From the NCBI RefSeq assembly GCF_001931485.1, contig NZ_MSDV01000058.1:20283-84282 (forward strand): DNA of 64,000 bases, read 5' to 3'. Below the pieces are notes generated by a model, which saw nothing but the letters and a program-made list of their open reading frames with translations, was not told the origin of the DNA and did not search any database. Every line of letters starts with the position of its first letter. Within the stretch, counting starts at the first letter, position 1. Position numbers and translations under genes: made by a program. This document shows, in pieces, positions 42,371 to 51,551 of this stretch. The stretch comes from Burkholderia sp. SRS-W-2-2016 (GTDB taxonomy: Bacteria; Pseudomonadota; Gammaproteobacteria; Burkholderiales; Burkholderiaceae).

Positions 42371-43171
42371 TCAAGCCGCGCCCGCCTGGTTTTGCATGAA
42401 ATGTTTCTGCACCGCCTGCGCGGCGCCCTTGAGCAGCCCGAGATCCGCGCAGACCGCGACCACGCGCGCGCCCATCGACAGATAACGTTCCGCGTCGGCC
42501 TGCACCGGCGCGAGGATGCCGCTCGATTTGCCCGCCGCCTTCGCGCGCTCGAACACGTGCGCGATTGCCTGCTGCACGTCCGGATGGCCGGCGTTGCCGA
42601 GGTGTCCATACGACGCCGCGAGATCCGACGGGCCGACGAACACCGCGTCGACGCCGTCCACCGCGAGGATGCTGTCGATCGCCTCGACCGCATGGCGGCT
42701 TTCGATCTGCGGGATCACGCAGACGTTGTCGTTGGCGATCTCGAAGTAATCGGCGACGGTGCCGTAACGGTTGCCGCGATGGCCGACCGACACGCCGCGA
42801 ATGCCCTGCGGCGGATAACGGGTCGACGCGACCGCGCGGGCGGCGTCGTCGGCGCTGTCGACGAACGGCACCAGGAAGTTCGAGAAGCCGCTGTCGAGAA
42901 AGCGTTTGATCGCGACGCTTTCGTTGGCCGGCGGGCGCACCACCGGCGCGGTGCCGCTGTCCTTGAGCGCCATCAGTTGCGGGATCAGCGTGAGCACGTC
43001 GTTGGGCGCGTGCTCGGCGTCGAGCAGCATCCAGTCGAAGCCGACGGTGCCCATCACTTCAGTGACGATCGGGCTGGCCAGCGAACCCCAGCAGCCGATC
43101 TGGGTTTGGCCTTCCCGCACCGCGCGGCGGAAGCGGTTGGGCAGGGACTGGTAGGGCGTGACAGCGGGCAT
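42371..43171 (-). CDS. garL: 5-dehydro-4-deoxy-D-glucarate aldolase
   Basis: This 266-residue HpcH/HpaI-family class II aldolase splits 5-keto-4-deoxyglucarate into pyruvate and tartronate semialdehyde. Landmarks are GCWGSLASPIVTEVMGTVGF, DWMLLDAEHAPND, PQIESRHAVEAID and VFVGPSDLAASYG with the metal and substrate residues. GAGGAG lies just before ATG 43171. It is divergent from the semialdehyde dehydrogenase gene, and two operator motifs lie between them. Confidence 0.92.
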   Translation of the reverse strand: MPAVTPYQSLPNRFRRAVREGQTQIGCWGSLASPIVTEVMGTVGFDWMLLDAEHAPNDVLTLIPQLMALKDSGTAPVVRPPANESVAIKRFLDSGFSNFLVPFVDSADDAARAVASTRYPPQGIRGVSVGHRGNRYGTVADYFEIANDNVCVIPQIESRHAVEAIDSILAVDGVDAVFVGPSDLAASYGHLGNAGHPDVQQAIAHVFERAKAAGKSSGILAPVQADAERYLSMGARVVAVCADLGLLKGAAQAVQKHFMQNQAGAA

Positions 43172-43249
43172 GCGGTATCTCCTCGAACTTCTATGGATCG
43201 GGAACAGGCTCGGCCGACGCCCCAAAAAACGCAAAACGCGAGTTATAGG

Positions 43250-43260
43250 TCGTCGTACAT
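43250..43260. promoter_or_regulatory. Putative GntR/FCD operator (site 2, garL upstream)
   Basis: TCGTCGTACAT in context AGGTCGTCGTACATCTAA, about 80 bases upstream of garL. Confidence 0.6.
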
Positions 43261-43358
43261 CTAAACTCAGATTAGCACTGGGCCCGGTCGTTGTAACGGG
43301 CACGTAAACCCGTATGTCCCTGTCCAACAAGCGTTTCAGGTTGCATGAAGGCCTCTCA

Positions 43359-43379
43359 ATGTTGTAGGATGACTTATAT
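43359..43379. promoter_or_regulatory. Putative GntR/FCD operator (site 3, upstream of semialdehyde dehydrogenase)
   Basis: The core TTGTAGGATGA lies in ATGTTGTAGGATGACTTATA. It is the same core as at 48866-48876 and ends about 30 bases before the start at 43409, so it may overlap the promoter. Confidence 0.65.
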
Positions 43380-43408
43380 CCAAAGCGTTCATTTGAGGAA
43401 AGCCAAAA

Positions 43409-44992
43409 ATGCCTATTACCGGCGAAATGCTGATCGGTCGCAAAGCGGTGCGCGGCGAAGAAAAAGCGCTGCGCGCATTCAATCCTGCCACGGGTTCCGA
43501 GATCGCGGAGCCGGTGTTCGGCAGCGGCACGGTCGCCAATGTCAACGCGGCTTGCGAGCTCGCGCAACAGGCGTTCGACTCGTATCGTCAACTGCCGCTC
43601 GCGGTGCGCGCCGAGTTTCTCGAGCGTATCGCCGACGGCATCACCGCGCTCGGCGATGAGCTGATCGAGCGCGCGCAGGCCGAATCGGGTCTGCCGAAAG
43701 CGCGTCTGGAAGGCGAGCGCGGCCGGACCACCGGCCAGCTGAAGCTGTTCGCGCAAACCGTGCGCGCCGGTCAGTGGCTGACCGCGACGCTCGATTCGGC
43801 GCTGCCGGAACGCAAGCCGCTGCCGCGCTCGGATCTGCGCATGCAGAAGATCGCGCTCGGCCCGGTCGCCGTGTTCGGCGCGAGCAACTTCCCGCTCGCG
43901 TTCTCGGTTGCCGGCGGCGACACCGCCGCGGCGCTCGCGGCCGGTTGCCCGGTCGTCGTGAAGGCGCACCGTGCGCACCTGGGTACGTCGGAGCTGGTCG
44001 GCCGGGTGATCCAGCGCGTCGCGCAGGAAATGGATCTGCCGGAAGGCGTGTTCTCGATGATCGTCGGCGCGGGTAACTCGGTCGGCGAAGCACTGGTCGC
44101 GCATCCGGCGATCAAGGCGGTTGGCTTCACCGGTTCGCGCGCGGGCGGCACGTCGCTGATGCGCGTCGCGGCCGCACGTCCGGAGCCGATTCCGGTCTAC
44201 GCCGAAATGAGCAGCATCAACCCGGTGTTCCTGCTGCCGAACGCGCTGAACGCGCGCGGCGACAGCATCGCGCGTGGTTTCGTCGACTCGCTGGTGCTCG
44301 GCGCCGGCCAGTTCTGCACGAACCCGGGCCTTGCGATCGCGATCGATAGCGACGCGCTGAAGGGTTTCGTCGCGACCGCATCGGAAGCGCTGACCGCGAA
44401 GCCGGCGCAGACCATGCTGACCGCCGGCATCCACGCTGCGTATGAAGACGGCGAGAGCAAGCTGGCTGCGACCAAGGGCGTCGAAGTGGTGGCGCGCGGT
44501 GTCGCGTCGAGCGGCCCGACCCAGGCATGCGCGGCGCTGTTCGTGACCGATGCGGCGACGTTCCTCGCGAACCCGGCGCTCGAAGACGAAGTGTTCGGCC
44601 CGGTGTCGACGATCATCCGCTGCAAGGACGAGCAGGAAATGCTGAAGGTTGCCGAGCACTTCGCCGGCCAGCTGACCGCAACGCTGCAGATGGACAGCGC
44701 CGACGTGGCGGCCGCGAAGAAGCTGGTGCCGATCCTCGAACGCAAGGCTGGCCGGATTCTGGTCAACGGCTTCCCGACCGGCGTCGAAGTGTGTCACGCG
44801 ATGGTCCACGGCGGCCCGTTCCCGGCGACCTCGGACAGCCGCGCGACTTCGGTCGGCACGACCTCGATCGACCGCTTCCTGCGCCCGGTCTGCTACCAGG
44901 ACTTCCCGGCCGAGCTGCTGCCGGAAACGCTGGCCGACGGCAATCCGCTGCAACTGTGGCGCCGTCTGGATGGCGAGCTGTCGCGCGGTTAA
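43409..44992 (+). CDS. 2,5-dioxovalerate (alpha-ketoglutarate semialdehyde) dehydrogenase
   Basis: A 527-residue aldehyde dehydrogenase with Glu266 in VYAEMSSINPVF and nucleophile Cys303 in LGAGQFCTNPG, as in ketoglutarate semialdehyde dehydrogenases. The length and the GASNFPLAFSVAGGDTAAAL segment support that subgroup. It oxidises the KdgD product to 2-oxoglutarate with NAD(P)+, the last step of oxidative galactarate catabolism. Confidence 0.93.
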   Translation: MPITGEMLIGRKAVRGEEKALRAFNPATGSEIAEPVFGSGTVANVNAACELAQQAFDSYRQLPLAVRAEFLERIADGITALGDELIERAQAESGLPKARLEGERGRTTGQLKLFAQTVRAGQWLTATLDSALPERKPLPRSDLRMQKIALGPVAVFGASNFPLAFSVAGGDTAAALAAGCPVVVKAHRAHLGTSELVGRVIQRVAQEMDLPEGVFSMIVGAGNSVGEALVAHPAIKAVGFTGSRAGGTSLMRVAAARPEPIPVYAEMSSINPVFLLPNALNARGDSIARGFVDSLVLGAGQFCTNPGLAIAIDSDALKGFVATASEALTAKPAQTMLTAGIHAAYEDGESKLAATKGVEVVARGVASSGPTQACAALFVTDAATFLANPALEDEVFGPVSTIIRCKDEQEMLKVAEHFAGQLTATLQMDSADVAAAKKLVPILERKAGRILVNGFPTGVEVCHAMVHGGPFPATSDSRATSVGTTSIDRFLRPVCYQDFPAELLPETLADGNPLQLWRRLDGELSRG

Positions 44993-45056
44993 GTGTGATT
45001 GGCGTGGCCTTGCGCGCATAGGTGCGTGAGGCTGATGGGCTGAGCTACTACAGAGA

Positions 45057-45091
45057 TGCACCGGGGCATGGATTGCCCGGTGCATTTTTCT
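45057..45091 (+). terminator. Rho-independent terminator after semialdehyde dehydrogenase
   Basis: TGCACCGGGGCA and TGCCCGGTGCA form a strong stem around a short loop, followed by TTTTTCTTTCT on the plus strand, about 65 bases after the stop. Confidence 0.78.
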
Positions 45092-45180
45092 TTCTGCGCT
45101 GGCTTTGAGTTCGCGGAGCCGGGCGGCACAGCGCGCAAGCAATCTGGCGCTAGCTGACACCCAGCAAAAAAACGCCGAAC

Positions 45181-45214
45181 AAAAAAATGGCCGGGAAATC
45201 CCGGCCATTTTTTT
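45181..45214. terminator. Bidirectional terminator between converging genes
   Basis: A perfect ATGGCCGGGA/TCCCGGCCAT stem with seven A before and seven T after, placed between the converging dehydrogenase and GntR genes. It can serve both; for the minus-strand GntR gene it lies just 26 bases after the stop. Confidence 0.88.
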
Positions 45215-45239
45215 CGTCCTCAAACTTGATACATCAAGC

Positions 45240-45983
45240 TCAGCTATTCGCCTCGCTGACCTCGTTCGCGCGCCGCAGCCGCTCACGGCTATTGGAAAGA
45301 TGCATGCGCATCGCCGCGCGCGCGCCTTCCGCGTCGTGGCGCGAGATCGCTTCGAGAATGCTCTCGTGTTCGAGATTGACCAGCGACAGATACGCATCCG
45401 GATCGGCGCGCGCGATACCGGCCGAGTCGAGCCGGTTGCGCGGAATCAGCGCGCTGCCCATCTGCGTGAGGATGTCGACGAAGTAGCGGTTGCCGGTCGC
45501 GCGAGCCACCGAGATATGGAACTGCAGGTCGGCGTCGACGCTGTCGAGCCCGTTGTGGCGGGTCGCTTCGATCGCGTCGAGCGCGGCGCGCATCCGGCTG
45601 ACGTCGTCCGGCTTCGCGCGTTGCGCGGCGAGGCCGGCGCATTCGGTTTCGAGGCTGATACGCAGCTCGAGAATCGACAGTACGTCGCGCAGGGTAGTGG
45701 CGGGCACCATGTCGATGCCGAGTTTTTCGCGCTGCGGTTCGAGCACGAAGCTGCCGATCCCGTGGCGCGTCTCGATCACCTTGCCCGCCTGCAGCCGCGA
45801 GATCGCCTCGCGGATCACCGTGCGGCTCACGCTGAGCGTGCTCATCAGCTGCGATTCGGTCGGCAGTTTGTCGCCCGGCTTCAGCACGTTGCTGGCGATC
45901 TGCTCGGTCACGTAGTTGACGACAAACTCGGCAAGATTGCGAGCGCGTCGTGGCGGGGCCGCGGATGCTAATGGAGTAGCCAT
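45240..45983 (-). CDS. GntR-family (FCD) regulator of the sugar-acid locus
   Basis: A 247-residue regulator with an N-terminal winged helix (NVLKPGDKLPTESQLMSTLS, VSRTVIREAISRLQAGKVIE) and an FCD domain (ELRISLETECAGLAA, DLQFHISVARATGN). ATG 45983 follows AAGGAG. Its location between the gar/kgd genes and the MFS/kdgD genes, and the presence of the locus-wide motif in its own promoter (46037-46049), make it the likely repressor of the whole sugar-acid cluster, with autoregulation. The effector is probably an aldarate or pathway intermediate. Confidence 0.9.
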   Translation of the reverse strand: MATPLASAAPPRRARNLAEFVVNYVTEQIASNVLKPGDKLPTESQLMSTLSVSRTVIREAISRLQAGKVIETRHGIGSFVLEPQREKLGIDMVPATTLRDVLSILELRISLETECAGLAAQRAKPDDVSRMRAALDAIEATRHNGLDSVDADLQFHISVARATGNRYFVDILTQMGSALIPRNRLDSAGIARADPDAYLSLVNLEHESILEAISRHDAEGARAAMRMHLSNSRERLRRANEVSEANS

Positions 45984-46036
45984 CGAAAACGCTCCTTTTC
46001 TGGTTGTTTGCTGAGATCCCTGCATTTCATTATATC

Positions 46037-46049
46037 GTCGTCTGACGAC
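46037..46049. promoter_or_regulatory. Putative GntR/FCD operator (site 4, regulator promoter)
   Basis: GTCGTCTGACGAC is a perfect 6-1-6 palindrome, flanked by TATATC and GAATATA. Its core TCGTCTGACGA fits the FCD-type pattern TnGTnnnACnA. It ends about 54 bases before the regulator start. Confidence 0.68.
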
Positions 46050-46184
46050 TGAATATATTAGAGTCCGATCGTTTTCGGCGCAATTGTCACAAATGGAGTC
46101 GGATGGCCGCCGGACCGCGTGTCTCGGCGCGGCGGCGGCCTCTAAAGCCCGATGCTCCGGCGTAGGGAAGTACGATAACGCAGA

Positions 46185-47555
46185 TCAGATCGCGCGCAGT
46201 TCGACCCGCTTGATGTCCTTGACGATCACCAGGTAGCTGATCACCGTCAGCAGCGCGTTCGCGCCGACGAACACCAGCGCGCCGTTGAACGAGCCCGACT
46301 GCGCGACCAGATAGCCGATCACGATCGGCGTGACGATGCCGGCCGCGTTGCCGAACATATTGAAGATCGCGCCCGACAGACCCAGCGCTTCCTTCGGCGC
46401 GGTATCGGCGACCACCGCCCAGCCGAGCGCGCCGATGCCCTTGCCGAAGAACGCCAGCGACATCAGCGCGACCACCAGCCAGTCGGCCGACACGTAGTTG
46501 CAGCCGATGATGCAGGTCGACAGCAGCATCCCGCCGACGATCGGAATCTTGCGCGCAACGGTCAGCGAGCAGCCGCGGCGGATCAGCCCGTCCGACAGCA
46601 CGCCGCCGAGCACCCCGCCGAGAAAGCCGCAGATCGCCGGCAGCGACGCGATCAGACCCGCGTGCAGGATCGTCATCCCGCGCGCCTGCACGAGGTAGAT
46701 CGGAAACCACGTCAGGAAGAAGTAGGTCAGCACGTTGATGCAGAACTGCGCGAGATAGACGCCGAGCAGCATCCGGTTGGCGAGCAGCTGACGCACCAGC
46801 GACCAGCCGCCGGCCTTCGCGACATCGGCCGGACGGGCGGTATTGCGCGCGCCGCTGACCAGCCCGCCGCCTTGCTCGATGTACTCGAGTTCGGCCTTCG
46901 ACACGCGCGGATGGTCGGCCGGGTTCTTCATGAACTTCAGCCACGTCAGCGCGAGCACGAGCCCGAGCGCGCCCATCACGACATACACCGAGTGCCAGCC
47001 GAACGCGTGGGTCAGCCATGCCATCAGCGGCGTGAACACGACCGCGGCGAAGTACTGCGCGGCGTTGAAAATCGCCGACGCGGTGCCGCGCTCGCTGGTC
47101 GGAAACCAGCTCGCGACCACTTTCGCGTTGGCCGGGAAGGCCGGCGATTCGGCCGCGCCCATCGCGAAACGCAGCACGAACAGCGCGGTCACCGCGGCGC
47201 CGGCGCTGCCGAACACGCCGATCGAGCTTTGCAGCAGCGTGAACAGCGACCACGAAAAGATGCTCGCCGCGTACACGCGACGCGCGCCGAAACGGTCGAG
47301 CAGCCAGCCGGCCGGCAGTTGCGACAGCACGTAGGCCCAGCTGAACGCGGAAAAGATATAGCCCATGCGGACCGCGTCGAGGCTGAACTCGCCGCGCATC
47401 GCGGAACCGGTGACGGACAGTGTCGCGCGGTCGGCATAGTTGAGGGTGGTGATCAGAAAGATCAGCAGCAAAATCGCGTAGCGGACCTTGGTGCGCGTCG
47501 CGCTATCGGCGGCCGCGCCGGTCTGGGTGGAACGGGCCGAGGGGCTCATGTCCAT
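46185..47555 (-). CDS. MFS transporter, glucarate/galactarate (GudP/GarP-like)
   Basis: A 456-residue anion:cation symporter-family transporter with TTLNYADRATLSVTGSAMRG, RFAMGAAESPAFPANAKVVA and SWFPTSERGTASAIFNAAQY, the GudP/GarP pattern. ATG 47555 follows AGGAG. It lies downstream of kdgD on the same strand and probably imports the aldarates consumed here. Confidence 0.9.
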   Translation of the reverse strand: MDMSPSARSTQTGAAADSATRTKVRYAILLLIFLITTLNYADRATLSVTGSAMRGEFSLDAVRMGYIFSAFSWAYVLSQLPAGWLLDRFGARRVYAASIFSWSLFTLLQSSIGVFGSAGAAVTALFVLRFAMGAAESPAFPANAKVVASWFPTSERGTASAIFNAAQYFAAVVFTPLMAWLTHAFGWHSVYVVMGALGLVLALTWLKFMKNPADHPRVSKAELEYIEQGGGLVSGARNTARPADVAKAGGWSLVRQLLANRMLLGVYLAQFCINVLTYFFLTWFPIYLVQARGMTILHAGLIASLPAICGFLGGVLGGVLSDGLIRRGCSLTVARKIPIVGGMLLSTCIIGCNYVSADWLVVALMSLAFFGKGIGALGWAVVADTAPKEALGLSGAIFNMFGNAAGIVTPIVIGYLVAQSGSFNGALVFVGANALLTVISYLVIVKDIKRVELRAI

Positions 47556-47644
47556 GGGGCATCTCCTGTGTGTGCGGGCGAGAGTGTGGCTCCACGCCGG
47601 GCGGCTGGCGGCCATGCGGCCGCCGGCTGTCGTGCAAATGCAGA

Positions 47645-47675
47645 AACGCCCGGCGACGTTGCCGTGCCGGGCGTT
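47645..47675. other. Strong hairpin between kdgD and the MFS gene
   Basis: AACGCCCGGC and GCCGGGCGTT form a ten-pair stem around an 11-base loop. No T tract follows, so it is more likely an RNA-processing or attenuation structure between two co-directional genes than a full terminator. Confidence 0.5.
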
Positions 47676-47749
47676 CGACGGGACCGTCTGGGCAGTCCTC
47701 GTTCATGCGGATGCGCGAACCTGCGTTGCGCGCAGCCGACGCCGGTGCC

Positions 47750-48667
47750 TTACTGCGGTCCGAGCTTCTTGATCAGCGCGTCGAGCATGTCCATCTCTTC
47801 GGCCGTCAGATCGGTCAGCGGTGCGCGCACCGGACCTGCGTCGTGACCGACCAGCTTCGCGCCGGCCTTGACGATGCTGACTGCGTAGCCAGCACGGCGG
47901 TTACGGATCTTCAGGTACGGCAGGAAGAATTCGTCGATCAGCTTGCCGACCGTTGCGTGGTCGTCAGCGGCGATCGCGCGGTAGAAGTCCATCGCGGTCT
48001 TCGGGATGAAGTTGAACACCGCCGACGAGTACACCGGCACGCCCAGCGCCTTGTAAGCGGCCGCGTAGACTTCCGCGGTCGGCAGGCCGCCGAGGTACGA
48101 GAAGCGGTCGCCGAGGCGCCGGCGGATCGTCACCATGTTTTCGATCTCGCCCACGCCGTCCTTGAAGCCGATCAGGTTCGGGCAGGTCTCGGCCAGACGC
48201 TCGAGCATGTCGGCGTTCAGCTTCGAGTTCGCGCGGTTGTAAATGATCACGCCCATGTTCGGCACGGCCTTGCACACTTCTTCAGCGTGCGCAGCGATAC
48301 CTTCCTGGCATGCTTCGGTCAGGTAGTGCGGCATCAGCAGGATGCCGTGCGCGCCGTGGCGCTCGGCTTCCTGCGCGTACTGGATCGCCACGCGGGTCGG
48401 GCCGCCGGCGCCGGCCAGGATCGGTACCTTGCCCTTGCACACTTCGGTCGCGGTCTTCACGACGTTCGAGTAGTCGTTCTGCGTCAGCGAGAAGAATTCA
48501 CCCGTGCCGCCGGCCACGAACAGTGCCGAAGCGCCGTACGGCGCGAGCCATTCGAGGCGCTCGGCGTAGGTGTCGGCGCGGAAGTTGCCTTGTGCGTCGA
48601 AGTCGGTGATGGGGAAGGACAGAAGGCCTTCCGAAACGATTGCTTTGAGTTCCTGCGGTGTCGTCAT
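47750..48667 (-). CDS. kdgD: 5-dehydro-4-deoxyglucarate dehydratase
   Basis: A 305-residue DapA-family enzyme that dehydrates and decarboxylates 5-keto-4-deoxyglucarate to 2,5-dioxovalerate. Schiff-base Lys169 is in NLIGFKDGVGE, with Tyr143 in IIYNRANSK and the N-terminal GLLSFPITDF...GGTGEFFSL segment. It is divergent from garD, with two operator motifs between them. KdgD and GarL compete for the same intermediate. Confidence 0.94.
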   Translation of the reverse strand: MTTPQELKAIVSEGLLSFPITDFDAQGNFRADTYAERLEWLAPYGASALFVAGGTGEFFSLTQNDYSNVVKTATEVCKGKVPILAGAGGPTRVAIQYAQEAERHGAHGILLMPHYLTEACQEGIAAHAEEVCKAVPNMGVIIYNRANSKLNADMLERLAETCPNLIGFKDGVGEIENMVTIRRRLGDRFSYLGGLPTAEVYAAAYKALGVPVYSSAVFNFIPKTAMDFYRAIAADDHATVGKLIDEFFLPYLKIRNRRAGYAVSIVKAGAKLVGHDAGPVRAPLTDLTAEEMDMLDALIKKLGPQ

Positions 48668-48763
48668 GGTCAGTAATCCAGCGTCGGAATGGTGTCGTGT
48701 TGGTCGGGTCCGACCGGGGCAGCGGCGCCGCCCCGGTAGAAAATCTTTGTTAATTCAGATTTC

Positions 48764-48783
48764 TTATACGTCATCGTACAACA
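48764..48783. promoter_or_regulatory. Putative GntR/FCD operator (site 5, kdgD upstream)
   Basis: TTATACGTCATCGTACAACA with core TCATCGTACAA, about 100 bases upstream of kdgD. Confidence 0.65.
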
Positions 48784-48862
48784 ACAATTCCGCTAACTCA
48801 ACGGGGTTTTCACGGCATAATGCACCCTATAGGGTAAATACGGAACATCCGGCGCAACTTCG

Positions 48863-48881
48863 ATGTTGTAGGATGACGTAT
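48863..48881. promoter_or_regulatory. Putative GntR/FCD operator (site 6, garD upstream)
   Basis: ATGTTGTAGGATGACGTAT, nearly identical to site 3, ends 45 bases before the garD start. Confidence 0.68.
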
Positions 48882-48925
48882 GAATAGCTGGCGTGGCAGG
48901 CTGACAACGCCTAAAGGATCGATCA

Positions 48926-50515
48926 ATGGAACAAACTCCGCTCTATATACGCGTTCATCCCAATGACAATGTCGCGATCGTCGTCAACGACGGCGGTCTG
49001 GGCGAGGGCGCGGTATTTCCCGATGGCCTGAAGCTGCGCGAGCGCGTGCCGCAGGGGCACAAGGTCGCGCTGGCCGATCTCGCCGAAGGCGAAGAAGTGA
49101 TTCGCTACAACGTGGTGATCGGCTATGCGCTGAAGGCGCTGCCGAAGGGCAGCTGGATCAACGAGCACGTGATCCGCATGCCGAGCCCGCCGGGCCTCGA
49201 AGATCTGCCGATCGCGACCACCAGGGCGCCGGAGATGGCGCCGCTCGAAGGCTATACGTTCGAGGGCTACCGCAACGCGGACGGCACGGTCGGCACCCGC
49301 AACATCCTCGCGATCACGACCACCGTGCAGTGCGTGGCCGACGTCGTGCAGCACGCGGTGACCCGCATCAAGGCCGAGCTGCTGCCGAAGTACCCGAACG
49401 TCGACGACGTGGTGAGCCTCGGCCATACGTACGGCTGCGGCGTCGCGATCGACGCGCCCGACGCGATGGTGCCGATCCGCACCGTGCGCAACATCGCGCT
49501 GAATCCGAACTTCGGCGGCGAAGTGATGATGGTCAGCCTCGGCTGCGAGAAGCTGCAGCCCGAGCGGCTGATGCCGGCTGGCACGATTCCGATCGTGTCG
49601 GCGGCCAACCCGAGCGAAATCGCCGACATCGGCGACCTCGGCGCCGACGAGAACGGCGACGTAGTGGTGCTGCAGGACGAATCGCACGTCGGCTTCATGT
49701 CGATGATCGAGTCGATCATGCGCACGGCCGAAGGCCACCTGAAGCGCCTGAACAACCGCCGCCGCGAAACCTGCCCGGTGTCGGACCTCGTGGTCGGCGT
49801 GCAGTGCGGCGGCAGCGACGCGTTCTCGGGGCTGACCGCCAATCCGGCGGTCGGCTTCGCGACCGACCTGCTGGTGCGTGCCGGCGGCACCGTGATGTTC
49901 TCGGAAGTCACCGAAGTGCGCGACGGCGTCGATCAGCTGACCGCGCGCGCGGCCAACGCGGACGTCGCCCAGGCGATCATCCGCGAGATGCAGTGGTACG
50001 ACGATTATCTGAAGCGCGGCGGCGCCGACCGCAGCGCGAACACGACGCCGGGCAACAAGAAGGGCGGGCTGTCGAACATCGTCGAAAAGGCGATGGGCTC
50101 GATCATCAAGTCGGGCAACTCGGCGATCTCCGGCGTGCTGTCGCCGGGCGAGAAGGTCCGCCAGAAGGGCCTGATCTACGCGGCGACGCCGGCCAGCGAC
50201 TTTATCTGCGGCACGCTGCAGGTCGCCTCGGGCATCACGCTGCACGTGTTCACGACTGGCCGCGGCACGCCGTACAGCCTCGCCGAAGTGCCGGTGATCA
50301 AGGTCGCGACCCGCTCGGATCTCGCGCGCCGCTGGCACGACCTGATGGACATCAACGCCGGCACGATCGCGACCGGCCAGTCGAGCATCGAAGAGGTGGG
50401 TTGGGAGCTGTTCCGCCTGATGCTCGAAATCGCCAGCGGCCGTCAGCAGACCTGCGCGGAGAAGCTCAAGCTGCACAACGCGCTGGTGCTGTTCAACCCG
50501 GCGCCGGTGACCTGA
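48926..50515 (+). CDS. garD: Galactarate dehydratase
   Basis: A 529-residue UxaA-family dehydratase converting meso-galactarate to 5-keto-4-deoxyglucarate. An N-terminal SAF-like domain (residues 1-90) is followed by the catalytic region with YRNADGTVGTRNILAITTTV, GHTYGCGVAID, SLGCEKLQPERL, VQCGGSDAFSGLTANPAVGF and TGRGTPYSLAEVPVIKVATR. Length is normal for GarD. It starts the plus-strand run garD, udh, lactonase. Confidence 0.94.
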   Translation: MEQTPLYIRVHPNDNVAIVVNDGGLGEGAVFPDGLKLRERVPQGHKVALADLAEGEEVIRYNVVIGYALKALPKGSWINEHVIRMPSPPGLEDLPIATTRAPEMAPLEGYTFEGYRNADGTVGTRNILAITTTVQCVADVVQHAVTRIKAELLPKYPNVDDVVSLGHTYGCGVAIDAPDAMVPIRTVRNIALNPNFGGEVMMVSLGCEKLQPERLMPAGTIPIVSAANPSEIADIGDLGADENGDVVVLQDESHVGFMSMIESIMRTAEGHLKRLNNRRRETCPVSDLVVGVQCGGSDAFSGLTANPAVGFATDLLVRAGGTVMFSEVTEVRDGVDQLTARAANADVAQAIIREMQWYDDYLKRGGADRSANTTPGNKKGGLSNIVEKAMGSIIKSGNSAISGVLSPGEKVRQKGLIYAATPASDFICGTLQVASGITLHVFTTGRGTPYSLAEVPVIKVATRSDLARRWHDLMDINAGTIATGQSSIEEVGWELFRLMLEIASGRQQTCAEKLKLHNALVLFNPAPVT

Positions 50516-50687
50516 GCGAACAACGCACCGCGGCATAGCCGCGGCGAGCGCCGGCTGTGCCGGCGTTCGCGTTTTGTGGGCGCCCGGGCCGCGCGCCGCT
50601 TTCGCTCCGTCTGCGAGCCGCCGCGGCCATCGCCGCCGCGCTCTCCGATCCGCCTGATATTCCAGAACCATAAACAGACATCAAGAC

Positions 50688-51551
50688 ATGACCGATTCGA
50701 ACGTTGACCGCTCCGCGGCTAAGAAACCCTTCCGTCGTCTGCTGCTGACCGGCGCCGCCGGCAACCTCGGCAAGCAGCTGCGTCCCGCGCTTGCCCAGTG
50801 GGCCGATATCGTGCGCGTGTCCGACATCGCGCCGCTCGGCGAACTCGCGCCGCACGAAGAAGCCGCGGTCGTCGATCTGGCCGACGCGGCGGCGGTGCAT
50901 GCGCTGCTCGAAGGCGTGGACGCGGTCGTGCATCTGGGCGGCATCTCGGTCGAGGCGCCGTTCGAAGACATCCTCGAAGCGAACATCCGCGGCATCTACA
51001 ACCTGTACTCGTCGGCGCAGAAGCACGGCGTGAAGCGGGTGATCTACGCGAGCTCGAATCATGCGGTGGGCTTCCATCCGGTGACCTCGGTGCTCGGCAC
51101 CGACGCGCCGCTGCGCCCGGACGGCATGTACGGCGTGTCGAAGTGCTTCGGCGAATCGCTGTCGCGCTATTACTTCGACCGCTTCGGTCTGGAAACCGTG
51201 TGTCTGCGGATCGGTTCGTCGTTCGAGCAGCCGAAGACCGCGCGGATGCTGGTCACGTATCTCAGCTATCGCGACTTCGTCGAACTCGTGCGCTGCTCGC
51301 TGTTCACGAACCGGGTCGGTCACGCGATCGTCTACGGCGTCTCGAAGAACCGCATTTCGTGGGTCGACAACACCAATGCCGCGTTCCTCGGTTTCCGTCC
51401 GCAGGACAGCTCGGAGCAGTTCGAGCATCTGTTCCCGCCGGTCGCGCCCGACACCCGTTTCGACGACCCGACCCAGCTGTACCAGGGCGGCCCGTTCGTG
51501 CTGGCCGGCCCGATGGAGCCGAAGCGCGAGTCCGGCAAGGATGCGAAGTAA
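50688..51551 (+). CDS. udh: Uronate dehydrogenase
   Basis: A 287-residue SDR with TGAAGNLGKQLRPAL, YASSNHAVGFHP and active-site Tyr148/Lys152 in YGVSKCFGE, the pattern of characterised uronate dehydrogenases. It oxidises galacturonate or glucuronate to the corresponding aldaro-lactone with NAD+. It lies between garD and the lactonase gene, with whose ATG it is adjacent, which makes it the more likely main Udh than the copy at 37175. Confidence 0.92.
   Translation: MTDSNVDRSAAKKPFRRLLLTGAAGNLGKQLRPALAQWADIVRVSDIAPLGELAPHEEAAVVDLADAAAVHALLEGVDAVVHLGGISVEAPFEDILEANIRGIYNLYSSAQKHGVKRVIYASSNHAVGFHPVTSVLGTDAPLRPDGMYGVSKCFGESLSRYYFDRFGLETVCLRIGSSFEQPKTARMLVTYLSYRDFVELVRCSLFTNRVGHAIVYGVSKNRISWVDNTNAAFLGFRPQDSSEQFEHLFPPVAPDTRFDDPTQLYQGGPFVLAGPMEPKRESGKDAK

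Noticed and set aside
42371..45397. Very long minus-strand frame of 1008 codons ending in garL
   Set aside because: Only the last 267 codons are garL. The upstream part is antisense to the semialdehyde dehydrogenase gene and is Arg-rich shadow coding.
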